Assembly: GCF_017916455.1 (NCBI RefSeq)
Contig: NZ_JAFMSY010000001.1
Span: 1,657,977 to 1,721,976, forward strand
Direction of reading: 5' to 3'
From: Nocardioides xinjiangensis
GTDB lineage: Bacteria > Actinomycetota > Actinomycetes > Propionibacteriales > Nocardioidaceae
Length of the DNA stretch: 64,000 bases
Both the position numbers and the translations under genes were made by a program. Of this stretch, positions 32,567 through 43,670 are shown piece after piece (within the stretch, counting starts at the first letter, position 1; each line of letters begins with the position of its first letter). Below the pieces are notes generated by a model. The model had not been told where the DNA came from, did not search any database, and worked only from the letters and a program-made list of their open reading frames with translations.

Positions 32567-33430
32567 TCACCTCCGGGCGGCGCCGTCGCGACGCACCACC
32601 CGGGCGAGCACCGACGGGTCCGCACGGAAGGTGATGCGCCGGACGTGACCGTCGCGGACCTCGAAGTCGAAGACGACGGCGGCCGCGCCGCGGTGGAACC
32701 AGGCGGACCCCGGGCGGTCGCCGACGAAGACGGCCAGGGCGGCCTGCGCGCTGCCGTTGAAGAACGCGGCCACCTCGTCGCGGCCCTCGATGGCCGCCGG
32801 CGTCCCGACGAGGATCGCCGCCTCGTCGGCACCGACGACCGCGTCGGGCGCCAGGAGCTCGAGCAGCCGCTCGAGGTCGCCGCCCCGGGCGGCGGACATG
32901 AAGGCGTCGACGACCTCCCAGTCCGCCAGCGCGTCGTCCGTGGCCGGCTGCGCCACCTTCGCCCGAGCCCGGGACGCGAGCTTCCGCGCGGCCGCGGGCG
33001 TGGTGTCGAGGACCGCGGCGATGGTGGCGAACTCGAACCCGAAGCTGTCGTGGAGGACGAACGCCACCCGCTCGCGCGGCGAGAGCCGGTCGATCACGGC
33101 CTGGAGCGCCACGCCCACCATGTCGGCCAGGGCGACGTCGTCGGCCGGGTCGCTGGCCGGCCTCGCCCAGGCCCCGCCGGCGTCGAGCTCGAGGTCCTCC
33201 ACCGGCACGGGCGTGCGGGCGCGCAGGCGGTCCAGGCACAGCCGGGTGGTGACCGTGGTCAACCAGGCGGGCAGGTTCTCGATGTCGGTGCCGTCGCCGG
33301 ACACCGCGCGGTCGAGCCGCAGCCACGCCTGCTGGACCACGTCCTCCGCCTCCGCGTGGTCGTCGAGCACCCGGCCCGCGAGGCGGAGCAGGCGCGGCCG
33401 CTCGGCCTCGAAGATCTCCGTCTGGTCCAT
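32567..33430 (-). CDS. ECF41/SigJ-type sigma factor with SnoaL-like domain
   Basis: A 287-residue extracytoplasmic-function sigma factor. Region 2 reads FEAERPRLLRLAGRVLDDHAEAEDVVQQAWLRL and region 4 RLSPRERVAFVLHDSFGFEFATIAAVL...AARKLASRAR. Residues about 175-287 are a SnoaL/NTF2-like domain (DWEVVDAFMSAARGGDLERLLELLAPDA), as in ECF41 (SigJ) factors, where it tunes activity in place of an anti-sigma factor. The matching promoter signature TGTCACA-N16-CGTC lies 38-64 bp upstream, so it very likely drives its own gene. The ATG at 33430 is chosen; GTG 33439 is possible. Confidence 0.92.
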   Translation of the reverse strand: MDQTEIFEAERPRLLRLAGRVLDDHAEAEDVVQQAWLRLDRAVSGDGTDIENLPAWLTTVTTRLCLDRLRARTPVPVEDLELDAGGAWARPASDPADDVALADMVGVALQAVIDRLSPRERVAFVLHDSFGFEFATIAAVLDTTPAAARKLASRARAKVAQPATDDALADWEVVDAFMSAARGGDLERLLELLAPDAVVGADEAAILVGTPAAIEGRDEVAAFFNGSAQAALAVFVGDRPGSAWFHRGAAAVVFDFEVRDGHVRRITFRADPSVLARVVRRDGAARR

Positions 33431-33467
33431 GGCTCCCACCCTCTGTCGTCGGCATCATCGACCATCC

Positions 33468-33494
33468 GACGCGCGCGGCGGCGCGAGTGTGACA
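33468..33494 (-). promoter_or_regulatory. ECF41-type promoter of the sigma factor gene
   Basis: On the minus strand TGTCACA (33494-33488) and CGTC (33471-33468) are 16 bp apart, the arrangement reported for ECF41 target promoters. Transcription would begin about 33461, 30 bases before the ATG. It implies positive autoregulation. Confidence 0.75.
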
Positions 33495-33531
33495 CGCGCG
33501 CGGCGACCGGGCGTCCCGCACACTGGTGGAC

Positions 33532-34668
33532 ATGGCAGCCCAGCACCGACGTGCCGCCGGCCCGATCGCGACCGTCACCGCTGCCCTCGTGCTGCTCGCC
33601 GGGTGCTCCGCGGCGTCGGGGCCCGGGTCCTCGGAGTCCTCCGGGTCCGGATCGTCGGAGTCGGCGCCCTCGGACCCGGCCGCGAGCGACCCCACCGACC
33701 AGCCGGCCGACGAGCCGACCGACCAGCCCACCGAGGAGCCGACCGAGGAGCCGACCGAGGAGCCCGAGCCGGCGCACCCGATCTCCGTCGCCGCCCTCGC
33801 CCGGGCCGACCTCACCGGGGGCGGTCTGCGGCTCGGCTCCGTGCGCGAGCGCACCGCGGCGTACACGTCGTACGACGTCACCTTCGCCTCCACCACGATG
33901 GGAGCCGGGACCGAGCCCCTGCGGATCAGCGGGGTGCTCAACGTGCCGGCGGGCCGCGGCCCCTTCCCCGCGGTGGTGCTCGCGCACGGCTACATCGACC
34001 CGGCGTACTACGTCCGCGGGCAGGGCATGACCCGCGAGCGCGGCTTCCTCGCCCAGCGGGGCTACGTCGCGCTGCACGTGGACTACCGCAACCACGCCGA
34101 GTCCACCGACGACCCCCGCGTCGAGCAGGCCGTCCGGCTCGGCTACGCCGCCGACACGATCGCCGCCCTGCACGCCCTGCGGAGGTCCCGGGACGTCCGC
34201 GTCGACCCCGAGCGGATCGCGCTGTTCGGACGTTCGATGGGTGGCGGGGTGATGATGAAGGCGCTGGCCGCGAAGCCCGGCCTCTTCGCCGCCGGCGTCG
34301 GCTGGGCGTCGGTCTCCAGCCTCGAGGCCGAGAACTTCCGCCAGTTCCAGCGGCCGGACGCGCCGCTCGCCCAGCTCGAGGCGGGGTTCCGCGGCCGGCA
34401 CGGCCTGCCGGGCGAGGACCCGGCGTTCTGGCGCGGCGTCTCCCCGCGACCCCTCTTCGGTGCGATCACCGAGCCGGTGCTGATGGTGCACGGCCGCTTC
34501 GACGACACCTGCCCGCCGGCGTGGGCCCGCGCGACCCATCGAGCCATGACGCGGGCCGGCGTCGACGCGACGCTCGAGTGGTACGACGACGGGCACGCGT
34601 TCGGACCGGCCTTCGTCGCGGCGATGGACCGGACCGTGCGGTTCCTCGACGCGCGGATGCCGGCCTGA
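33532..34668 (+). CDS. Lipoprotein alpha/beta hydrolase (S9-like)
   Basis: A 378-residue exported hydrolase. The lipobox LLAGC places the lipidated Cys at 25; a 55-residue Ser/Pro/Glu linker with repeated PTEE/PTDQ units tethers the enzyme to the surface. The hydrolase domain has VVLAHGYIDP, nucleophile Ser235 in GRSMGG, probable acid Asp324/325 in HGRFDDT and His355 in DDGHAFG, as in dipeptidyl-peptidase/acyl-peptide-hydrolase-like enzymes. ATG 33532 has CACACT seven bases upstream; GTG 33526 is an alternative. It is divergent from the ECF41 sigma gene and could be a target, but no matching promoter faces it. Confidence 0.82.
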   Translation: MAAQHRRAAGPIATVTAALVLLAGCSAASGPGSSESSGSGSSESAPSDPAASDPTDQPADEPTDQPTEEPTEEPTEEPEPAHPISVAALARADLTGGGLRLGSVRERTAAYTSYDVTFASTTMGAGTEPLRISGVLNVPAGRGPFPAVVLAHGYIDPAYYVRGQGMTRERGFLAQRGYVALHVDYRNHAESTDDPRVEQAVRLGYAADTIAALHALRRSRDVRVDPERIALFGRSMGGGVMMKALAAKPGLFAAGVGWASVSSLEAENFRQFQRPDAPLAQLEAGFRGRHGLPGEDPAFWRGVSPRPLFGAITEPVLMVHGRFDDTCPPAWARATHRAMTRAGVDATLEWYDDGHAFGPAFVAAMDRTVRFLDARMPA

Positions 34669-34696
34669 CGCCGCCCGGTCGACGGGAGGTCGCGGC

Positions 34697-36118
34697 TCAG
34701 TCGGTGGCGCCGCTCGTCTCGAGCTGCTGCGGCGGCGCCGCGGCGTACGCCGAGGAGAGCCGCCGGTAGGGAGCCGAGGCCAGCGCCAGCAGCACCGTCA
34801 CGAACATGATCGCCCCGGCCGCGAGGAAGACGAGCGCGATGCCGCGCGCGTCGCCGCCGCCGAGCAGCCAGCGCCACGTGTCGCGGCCCTCCGCGGACTC
34901 CATGTAGGGGATGAGCGCGAACTCCGCGACCGGACCGATGAGGAACGCCGACAGCGGGCTCGCCGCCAGCTCGACGCTCTGCGCGAAGCCGAACACCCGG
35001 CCCTGCGTGCGGTAGGGCACGACCCGCTGCAGGATCGTCTGCTCCGCCGACTCGGCCATGGGGATGATCGCCATGAAGACGAAGATCCCCAGGACGTAGA
35101 GCCAGGCCCACTCCCGGAGCGTGAAGGTCATGCCCAGCACGGCGATGCCGAGGTCGACGAGCAGCAGGGTGCGCACCGGGTCGGAGCCCAGGCCGAGCTT
35201 GGCGACCAGGCCGCCGCCGACCACGAAGCCGAGGCCGGTGACACCCAGCACGATCCCCCACGCCTCGACGCTGAAGAGCGTCAGGCCGTAGGGGTCCATC
35301 AGGGCGATGTAGACGCCGTTGACGAGGTTGTTGAACGTCGTGAAGAGGATCAGCGCGACGAGGCCCGGGACGGCGGTGATGGCGCTGATCGCGCCCCGGA
35401 CGTCGATGCGGGGCCCGCCCTCCTCGGGGTCCGGGTCGAGCTCGGGGATGGTGACCGGCACGAGGTGCAGCAGGGCGACGCCGGTGAGGACGATCGCGAT
35501 CGCGAGGGTCCACCCCATGCCGAGGAGGCCGACGCTCAGTCCGCTGAAGACGCTGGTGATCATGAACGAGACGCCCTGGACGGTGCCGACCAGGCCGTTG
35601 GCCTTGTCGCGTCCGTCCTCGGGGACGAGCAGGGTCACGGTCGTGGACAGCGCGATGTTGCGCAGGCTCTCGACCACGCCGCCGACGAGGATGACGCCGG
35701 TGAACAGCCAGAACCAGGCGCTCCCCCAGTCGGCCAGCCGCTCCTCGCCCAGCAGCAGCCACAGGCCGCCGGACGCCGCGTAGGCCAGGAGCGTGACGGT
35801 CGAGGAGGCGACCATGACCTGCTTCTTGCGGTGCCGGTCGACGAGGGTGCCGAAGAAGGTGCCGAGGACTGCGGTGAACAGCATGTAGCCGCCGCCGATG
35901 ATCGCGGTGGCCATGACCGAGCGGGTCTCGAGGTAGGCCCAGAAGGTCAGGGCGAACCACAGGTAGCTCGAGGTCACGTTGGCGACGAGGGTGTTGGCGA
36001 GGACCTTCCGGAACGCGCGGAGCGTCCCCTCCCCCCGGGTCACGCCCGGTGGGAGGTGCGCCTCGACGTGCGGCGCCGAGGGGTCCGCCGGCACGGGGTC
36101 CGTCTCGTCGATGGGCAC
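34697..36118 (-). CDS. MFS transporter
   Basis: A 473-residue major-facilitator permease with about 12 membrane helices. The loop 2-3 motif is GTLVDRHRKKQVM, and the middle cytoplasmic loop is acidic (ELDPDPEEGGPRIDVR). VVPYRTQGRVFGFAQSVELAASPLSAFLIGPVAE resembles the DHA3 drug-efflux group. It probably exports small molecules with proton exchange. The start is set at GTG 36118, seven bases after TAGGGT; the homologous region starts about 25 residues in. It is divergent from the MOSC gene; both starts look leaderless. Confidence 0.88.
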   Translation of the reverse strand: MPIDETDPVPADPSAPHVEAHLPPGVTRGEGTLRAFRKVLANTLVANVTSSYLWFALTFWAYLETRSVMATAIIGGGYMLFTAVLGTFFGTLVDRHRKKQVMVASSTVTLLAYAASGGLWLLLGEERLADWGSAWFWLFTGVILVGGVVESLRNIALSTTVTLLVPEDGRDKANGLVGTVQGVSFMITSVFSGLSVGLLGMGWTLAIAIVLTGVALLHLVPVTIPELDPDPEEGGPRIDVRGAISAITAVPGLVALILFTTFNNLVNGVYIALMDPYGLTLFSVEAWGIVLGVTGLGFVVGGGLVAKLGLGSDPVRTLLLVDLGIAVLGMTFTLREWAWLYVLGIFVFMAIIPMAESAEQTILQRVVPYRTQGRVFGFAQSVELAASPLSAFLIGPVAEFALIPYMESAEGRDTWRWLLGGGDARGIALVFLAAGAIMFVTVLLALASAPYRRLSSAYAAAPPQQLETSGATD

Positions 36119-36248
36119 GTCCGGCACCCTAGGCGGCACCACCGACAGCGCGCCTCCGAGTTTCCGGGCCGTCGCGCTGGTGCGGGCGCTGCCTGTCCGG
36201 GCACTGGGTCGTCCGCGACCGCGTTGTGCGCGGTCGTACGGTCGCACC

Positions 36249-36752
36249 GTGAGGACCCGCGTGCACGCGATCCACGTCGCGCCCGGACGGCGGGTGCCAA
36301 CGAAGGCGGTCGCGCAGGTCGAGGCCGAGGCGGGCGCGGGGCTCGTCGGCGACCGCTACCACGGGACCAGGCACCGCCACGTGACGGTGCAGGCGCTCGA
36401 CGACCTCGCGGCGGCGGCCGAGGTCCTCGGTCGCCCGGTCGATCCCGGCCTGACCCGCCGCAACGTCACCGTCGAGCACGGGCCGCTCCCGACCCGCCCC
36501 GGCGAGCGGCTGCGCATCGCGGACGTCGAGCTCGAGGTCGTCCGGATCGCCGCCCCGTGCCGCCTCCTCGACGACTGGCTGGGGGCGGGCGCGATGCGAG
36601 CGATGCGGTCGCCGCGCGGCGGGACCGTGTTCCGCCTGCTGTCGTCGGGCACGATCCGCCTCGGCGACGAGGTGGTCGGCGGCGACGACCTCGACGGCGC
36701 CCCGGCCGGGGACGCCATGGGAATCGACGGCCCTGGGCGGAGATCGCCATGA
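36249..36752 (+). CDS. MOSC-domain protein
   Basis: A 167-residue MOSC (molybdenum cofactor sulfurase C-terminal) protein. GAGLVGDRYHGTRHRHVTVQALDDLAAAAEVLGRPVDPGLTRRNVTVEH is the beta-rich first part, and IAAPCRLLDDWLGAGAMRAMR contains the conserved Cys. MOSC proteins are thought to move sulfur or handle molybdenum cofactor. TACGGT lies six bases before the GTG. No molybdoenzyme genes are near, so the role is open. A strong terminator follows its stop. Confidence 0.87.
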   Translation: MRTRVHAIHVAPGRRVPTKAVAQVEAEAGAGLVGDRYHGTRHRHVTVQALDDLAAAAEVLGRPVDPGLTRRNVTVEHGPLPTRPGERLRIADVELEVVRIAAPCRLLDDWLGAGAMRAMRSPRGGTVFRLLSSGTIRLGDEVVGGDDLDGAPAGDAMGIDGPGRRSP

Positions 36753-36795
36753 CGTCCCGCGGTGGGCGCACGGCGGCGGTCCCGGCCGGGACGCG

Positions 36796-36830
36796 CGACG
36801 GCCCGGACCCCAGCGGGGTCCGGGCCGTCG
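36796..36830. terminator. Bidirectional terminator hairpin
   Basis: CGACGGCCCGGACCCC (36796-36811) pairs perfectly with its complement at 36815-36830 across an AGC loop. It lies between the convergent MOSC and katG genes and so can end both. Confidence 0.8.
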
Positions 36831-36845
36831 TGGTCGTACGAGCCG

Positions 36846-39647
<2,802 letters not shown>

Positions 39648-39679
39648 TTTTCCGGTCCGCTCCCGCCGGGCCGCTGCGT

Positions 39680-40549
39680 TCAGCTGGCGTCGAGCCTCTC
39701 CAGCTCGTCGGCGGTGAGCTCGAGCTCGGACGCGGCCGCCGAGTCGAGGATCGAAGAGGGGCGCTTGGCCCCGGGGATCGGGATCACGACCGGCGACTGG
39801 GCCAGCTCCCAGGCCAGCGCGACCTGCTGGGCGCTGACGCCCCGGTCGGCGGCGATCTCGGCGAAGGCGGGATGTCTGTCGGCCAGCTCCTTGGCGTCGG
39901 ACAGGCCGCCGAGCGGGCTCCAGGGCAGGAACGCGAGGCCGAGCTCCTCGCACACGTCGATCTCCGGCCTGCTCGAGCGGAACTTCGGGCTGAACTCGTT
40001 CTGCACGCTGACCAGGGCGTCGCCGAGGACGGCGTGGGCGTCGCGGATCTGCTGCGGGTTCGCGTTGGAGAGCCCTACGTGGGCGACCTTGCCGCTGTCG
40101 GCGATCTCCTTGAGCGTGCCGATGACCTCGTCGTAGGGGACGTCGGGGTCGGGGCGGTGGTGCTGCCACAGCGACAGCTGCTCGACGCCCAGCCGCTGCA
40201 GGCTGGCGTCGACCGCCCTGTGGAGGTGGGCCGCGGAGCTGTCGGTGTCCCAGCCCCCGCCCTCGGTGCGCACGTGGCCGCCCTTCGTGGCCAGGAGGAC
40301 GCGGTCGCGGGCACCGAGCTCGTCGAGGATCGAGGCGATCAGCCGCTCGTTCGCGCCCTGCGCGTCGGCCCCCAGCTCCTCCCCGGGCCCGTAGGCGTCG
40401 GCGGTGTCGAACAGGGTGACGCCGGCGTCCAGCGCGGCGGTGACGGTGTCGACGAGCTGCTGGCGGGGCTGGGTGCCGGTCTGGTCGAAGGTCATCAGGC
40501 CGAGGCCGATCGCGCCGACCTCCTGGCGTCCGAGGGTGCGAGTCTGCAT
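39680..40549 (-). CDS. Aldo/keto reductase
   Basis: A 289-residue NADPH-dependent oxidoreductase with the AKR TIM barrel. The catalytic tetrad is visible: Asp and Tyr in DTADAYGPGEE, Lys in LLATKGGHV and His in LSLWQHHRPDP. PIPGAKRPSSI near the C-terminus is the NADPH phosphate pocket. It reduces aldehydes or ketones; substrate unknown. A TAGGGT box is seven bases before the ATG. It follows the furA-katG pair tail-to-head but has its own promoter-like element. Confidence 0.9.
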   Translation of the reverse strand: MQTRTLGRQEVGAIGLGLMTFDQTGTQPRQQLVDTVTAALDAGVTLFDTADAYGPGEELGADAQGANERLIASILDELGARDRVLLATKGGHVRTEGGGWDTDSSAAHLHRAVDASLQRLGVEQLSLWQHHRPDPDVPYDEVIGTLKEIADSGKVAHVGLSNANPQQIRDAHAVLGDALVSVQNEFSPKFRSSRPEIDVCEELGLAFLPWSPLGGLSDAKELADRHPAFAEIAADRGVSAQQVALAWELAQSPVVIPIPGAKRPSSILDSAAASELELTADELERLDAS

Positions 40550-40657
40550 GCCGTCGACCCTACGGCCCGGGGTGTCGCGGCCGTCGGGGGCGCCGGGAGC
40601 TCGGCCGGCCGGCCGTCGACGGCGCCACGTGCGCGCCGCGGTCGCACGGCTGGGGCC

Positions 40658-41092
40658 TCAGCCGGCCTCGGCCCGGAAGGTGTCCAGCAGCCTGAGTGCC
40701 GCGACGGCGTGGGCGCTGAGGTCCTCGGCTACCGACCGGCGAGCGAACTCGGTGACGTCCCGCAGCTCGTCGACCTCGCGGGCGGTGACGTTGCGGAAGC
40801 CCATCGACCACGTGGCGAACGCGCGGTCGTCGACGATCCGGCGGTCCACGACCTGCAGCTCGGTGTGGCGCGGGTCGTCGACGATGGCGCCGTACACCTC
40901 GTCGACCGCGTCGGTCGTGCCCTCCAGCGTCTGGATCACGTTCCCGCCGCTGTAGAGCAGCAGGCCGGTGATGCCGAGCCGCTCGTTCTTCGGCCGGATC
41001 TGCTCGATCAGCTCGACCAGCTGCGGGACGTCCAGCAGGTCGGTCGCCGAGCTGGTGTAGGTCAGGGTCAGCAGCGGTGGGTCCGTGTCCAT
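40658..41092 (-). CDS. BLUF-domain blue-light sensor
   Basis: A 144-residue protein, almost all of it a BLUF flavin photoreceptor domain. The light-active residues are in place: Tyr12 (LTYTSSA), Asn36 (KNERLGITGLLLY), Gln54 (GNVIQTLEG), Trp95 and Met97 (FATWSMGF). FAD held here shifts its hydrogen bonds with Tyr and Gln on blue light. The 40-residue C-terminal helix (DVTEFARRSVAEDLSAHAVAALRLLD) may contact a partner. There is no output domain and no cyclase or GGDEF/EAL gene nearby. It starts 10 bases after TAGTCT. Confidence 0.9.
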   Translation of the reverse strand: MDTDPPLLTLTYTSSATDLLDVPQLVELIEQIRPKNERLGITGLLLYSGGNVIQTLEGTTDAVDEVYGAIVDDPRHTELQVVDRRIVDDRAFATWSMGFRNVTAREVDELRDVTEFARRSVAEDLSAHAVAALRLLDTFRAEAG

Positions 41093-41162
41093 GGCGTGAC
41101 CGAGACTAGCCCGGGGCGTCGCGGGCCCCCCTCGGACGAGGTCCCGGCCCGCGGGTCGGCCC

Positions 41163-42095
41163 TCAGATCGTGACGGCGATCTTGCCGCCGGGGCTGCCCT
41201 CCCGGGAGAGCCGGTGGGCGTCCGCGATCCGCTCGAGGGGGAAGGTGTGGGCGACCCGCACGCGCAGACGCCCCGACTCGACGAGGTCCGCGAGGGCGTC
41301 GAGACCCGGGCGGTCGGGGCGTACGAAGACGTAGCGACCCCCCAGCCCGAGGACCGTCTCGGGCTCGATCACCGAGGCGATGCGTGCCGTGTCGCGCACC
41401 TGCCGGGGTGCATCGGCGAGCGCGGCGCCGCCCACCAGGTCGAGCACCGCGTCGACGGGGCCGCCGTGCGCGGCGAGCTGACCGCTCACCGGGCCGGCGC
41501 GGTGGTCGAGCACCGCGCTCGCGCCGAGGCCGCGCACGAGCTCATGGTGGGCGGGCGAGGCCGTGCCGACGACCTCGGCGCCGAGGGCCACCGCGATCTG
41601 CACGGCCAGCTGGCCGACGCCCCCGGACGCGGCGTGCACGAGCACCCGGTCACCCGTCCCGACGTCCAGCGCCTCGGTGAGCGCCTGGTAGGCCGTCAAC
41701 CCGGCGAGGGGGACCGACGCCGCCTCCTCGAACGACAGCGACCGCGGCTTCAGCGCGACGGTGCGCTCGGGCGCCGGCACGAGCTCGGCCGCGGTGCCGT
41801 GGGCCACGTCGTCGCGACGCACGTAGCCCCAGACCTCGTCGCCCACCTGGAGGCCGGTGCGCACCGAGGGGCCCGCCGCCTCGACCACTCCTGCCACGTC
41901 CCAGCCGGGGATGATCGGCAGGTGGTGCGGGTAGGCGCCGCGGAGGTGGCCCTCGCGGATCTTCCAGTCGACGGGGTTGACGCTGGTGGCGCGCGCCCGG
42001 ACGAGCACGGTGTCGGGCCCGACCGGCGGGTCCGGCCGCTCGCCGATGGTGAGGACCTCCGGCCCTCCGTACGTGTCGTAGCTGGCTGCGCGCAC
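41163..42095 (-). CDS. NADP-dependent quinone oxidoreductase-like MDR protein
   Basis: A 310-residue medium-chain dehydrogenase/reductase without zinc ligands. VRAASYDTYGGPEVL opens the family, then VNPVDWKIREGHLRGAYPHHLPIIPGWDVAG, the nucleotide site VHAASGGVGQLAVQIAVALGA and DAVLDLVGG. It probably reduces quinones or enones with NADPH. GAGGAG six bases before GTG 42095 sets the start; GTG 42098 is adjacent. A longer reading to 42293 lacks homology. Gene neighbours give no substrate clue. Confidence 0.88.
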   Translation of the reverse strand: MRAASYDTYGGPEVLTIGERPDPPVGPDTVLVRARATSVNPVDWKIREGHLRGAYPHHLPIIPGWDVAGVVEAAGPSVRTGLQVGDEVWGYVRRDDVAHGTAAELVPAPERTVALKPRSLSFEEAASVPLAGLTAYQALTEALDVGTGDRVLVHAASGGVGQLAVQIAVALGAEVVGTASPAHHELVRGLGASAVLDHRAGPVSGQLAAHGGPVDAVLDLVGGAALADAPRQVRDTARIASVIEPETVLGLGGRYVFVRPDRPGLDALADLVESGRLRVRVAHTFPLERIADAHRLSREGSPGGKIAVTI

Positions 42096-42195
42096 CACTG
42101 TCTCCTCACCTCGTGTCGGCCCCGCCGGACGGCGGGCACCTCTCGCCAACACGGTCGGGGGCCGGCCTGTTCCGGACGGCGTCGGGTGCGGCGCC

Positions 42196-42513
42196 TCAGT
42201 CGTCGTCGAGGTCGATGGTGCCCACCCAGCGCTCGCCGGGGTCGCCGCCCCAGGCGTCCCAGGCGACGCGGCCCGGCGAGGGGAAGCCGTCACCGCCCTG
42301 GGCGAACCCGTCGGCGTCCTTGTCGACCGTGTGGCGGGCGAAGTAGGCCTGCATCTTCTTCACGTCCTCGTCGCTCACGTCCTGGCCCTCGGCGAGCTGG
42401 TGCGCGCGGTGGCGTCCGACGTCGGTGAAGCCCTTGCCGGCCTTGCCGTCCTCGATCCAGCGGACGGCGCGCTGGGCGGCCTCCTGCACGTCCTTCGGGG
42501 GCTTGTGCGGCAT
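42196..42513 (-). CDS. Small protein with a phage-type domain
   Basis: A 105-residue cytoplasmic protein: HKPPKDVQEAAQRAVRWIEDGKAGKGF, then HRAHQLAEGQDVSDEDVKKMQAYFARHTVDKDADGF and PSPGRVAWDAWGGDPGERWV. This FARHxVDK...GxPSxGRVAWxxWGGDxGxxW pattern resembles a small domain that I know from phage-encoded structural or maturation proteins and from some stand-alone bacterial genes. No other phage gene is near, so it looks like a domesticated or independent copy. GAGGAGGAGCC precedes the ATG. Function unknown. Confidence 0.75.
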   Translation of the reverse strand: MPHKPPKDVQEAAQRAVRWIEDGKAGKGFTDVGRHRAHQLAEGQDVSDEDVKKMQAYFARHTVDKDADGFAQGGDGFPSPGRVAWDAWGGDPGERWVGTIDLDDD

Positions 42514-42663
42514 GGCTCCTCCTCGGGTCGGTGGACGCTCCACGCTAGGCACGTGGAGCGACGGTGCGCCTCACCCCCCGGACGGTGGTCGCGGCACCGG
42601 GGTCGGTCGAAGGCAAGCCTGTCCTGTCTGGACGGGCGGCGGTTCGAGGCGCATGGTCGGAGC

Positions 42664-42954
42664 ATGACCACCATGAACCTCCCCATCGTCAGCTCGTGCA
42701 GCGTCGACGGCTGCTCCTACAACCACGACCACGACTGCCACGCCGGCGCGATCACCGTCACCGAGGCCGCCGGGCCCGCCTGCGGGACCTTCGTCGACGC
42801 CCACGACAAGGGCGGTGTCGACGCCAGCGGGCACGTCGGCGCGTGCCACCGGTCCGACTGCACCCACAACGACCACCTCGAGTGCACCGCTGCCGGGGTC
42901 GACGTGGGCGCCGGCGAGGACCGCGCCGACTGCCTCACCTTCGCGCCTGCCTGA
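42664..42954 (+). CDS. DUF1540-type Cys-rich metal-binding protein
   Basis: A 96-residue protein built of two Cys-rich modules: CSVDGCSYNHDHDCHAGAI...CGTF and CHRSDCTHNDHLECTAAGV...CLTF. Each has the C-x4-C-x6/7-C...C layout of DUF1540, and His residues lie between the Cys, suggesting zinc or another soft metal. Single-domain relatives exist in many actinobacteria and clostridia. The ATG at 42664 or 42673 can serve; I use the first. Upstream DNA shows no clear Shine-Dalgarno. Cytoplasmic; role unknown. Confidence 0.85.
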   Translation: MTTMNLPIVSSCSVDGCSYNHDHDCHAGAITVTEAAGPACGTFVDAHDKGGVDASGHVGACHRSDCTHNDHLECTAAGVDVGAGEDRADCLTFAPA

Positions 42955-43001
42955 CGCGGCCCGCGTGCTCGCGTGGAGCCCGCCGGCGGAGCGACGCGTG
43001 G

Positions 43002-43658
43002 TCAGGAACGCTGCACGGGCTCGGCGAACCAGATGGTGCGGTGGCTCCAGTCGCCCGGGCCGCGCCGCGTGCCCGAGCACACCAGGATGGCGAGCCGGTG
43101 CCGTCCGGTGGAGGCGTAGTAGGCCGGCGCCGTCCGCTCGGCCCGCACGTCCAACCGCCTCGTGACCCGGTAGCACAGCCGGTCCCCGCCCCCACCGGCG
43201 ACGACCAGCCGGTCGCCGCGGCTCAGGGTGGACAGCAGCCGGTTGCCCAGGGCCAGGCCGTGGCTGCCGTCGCGCGGATAGGTGTGCGCCGTGAGCCTCA
43301 TGACACCTCGAGGCGCACCCGCCGCGACCTGGCGGTCCCAGCCCACCTGCCACTTGCCGCGGTCGGTCAGGGGCGGTGTCCGCGGCACACCGCCGCGGTC
43401 CCGGCCCAGCGCGAGCACCCTCGTCGCACCCACGACCCCCCGGATCGTCATCTGCCGGGGAGCGAAGGCGCGGTCGCCGGTCCCGCAGGCCGGGCTCGTG
43501 GGAGCCGGGGCGGCGGCTCGGGCCGGCGCCCCGACCGCCGGGCCGGGACCCGCCCCGGGACCGGCCAGCGCGGTGCCGGACAGTGCGGTGCCGGACAGCG
43601 CCGCGCCCGCGAGCACGGTGGCTGCGACGCGCAGCGTCCATCGAGTCGTGGCGTCCAT
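43002..43658 (-). CDS. Class F-like sortase
   Basis: A 218-residue sortase. It has an N-terminal hydrophobic signal/anchor (LRVAATVLAGAALSGTALSGTALAG), a Pro/Ala linker, then a beta-barrel with catalytic His in RLTAHTYPRDG, Cys in LAILVCSG and Arg in SHRTIWFAEP. The layout matches class F-type actinobacterial sortases, membrane-anchored transpeptidases that cleave LPxTG-like signals. It begins 12 bp after the giant repeat protein, which ends with LPGTG, so that protein is the natural substrate. GAGAGGACCGCC precedes the ATG. Confidence 0.85.
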   Translation of the reverse strand: MDATTRWTLRVAATVLAGAALSGTALSGTALAGPGAGPGPAVGAPARAAAPAPTSPACGTGDRAFAPRQMTIRGVVGATRVLALGRDRGGVPRTPPLTDRGKWQVGWDRQVAAGAPRGVMRLTAHTYPRDGSHGLALGNRLLSTLSRGDRLVVAGGGGDRLCYRVTRRLDVRAERTAPAYYASTGRHRLAILVCSGTRRGPGDWSHRTIWFAEPVQRS

Positions 43659-43670
43659 GCGGCGGTCCTC

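Noticed and set aside
42196..42513. Prophage remnant
   Set aside because: Only one small gene shows a phage-type pattern; no integrase, terminase, portal or attachment repeats are near.
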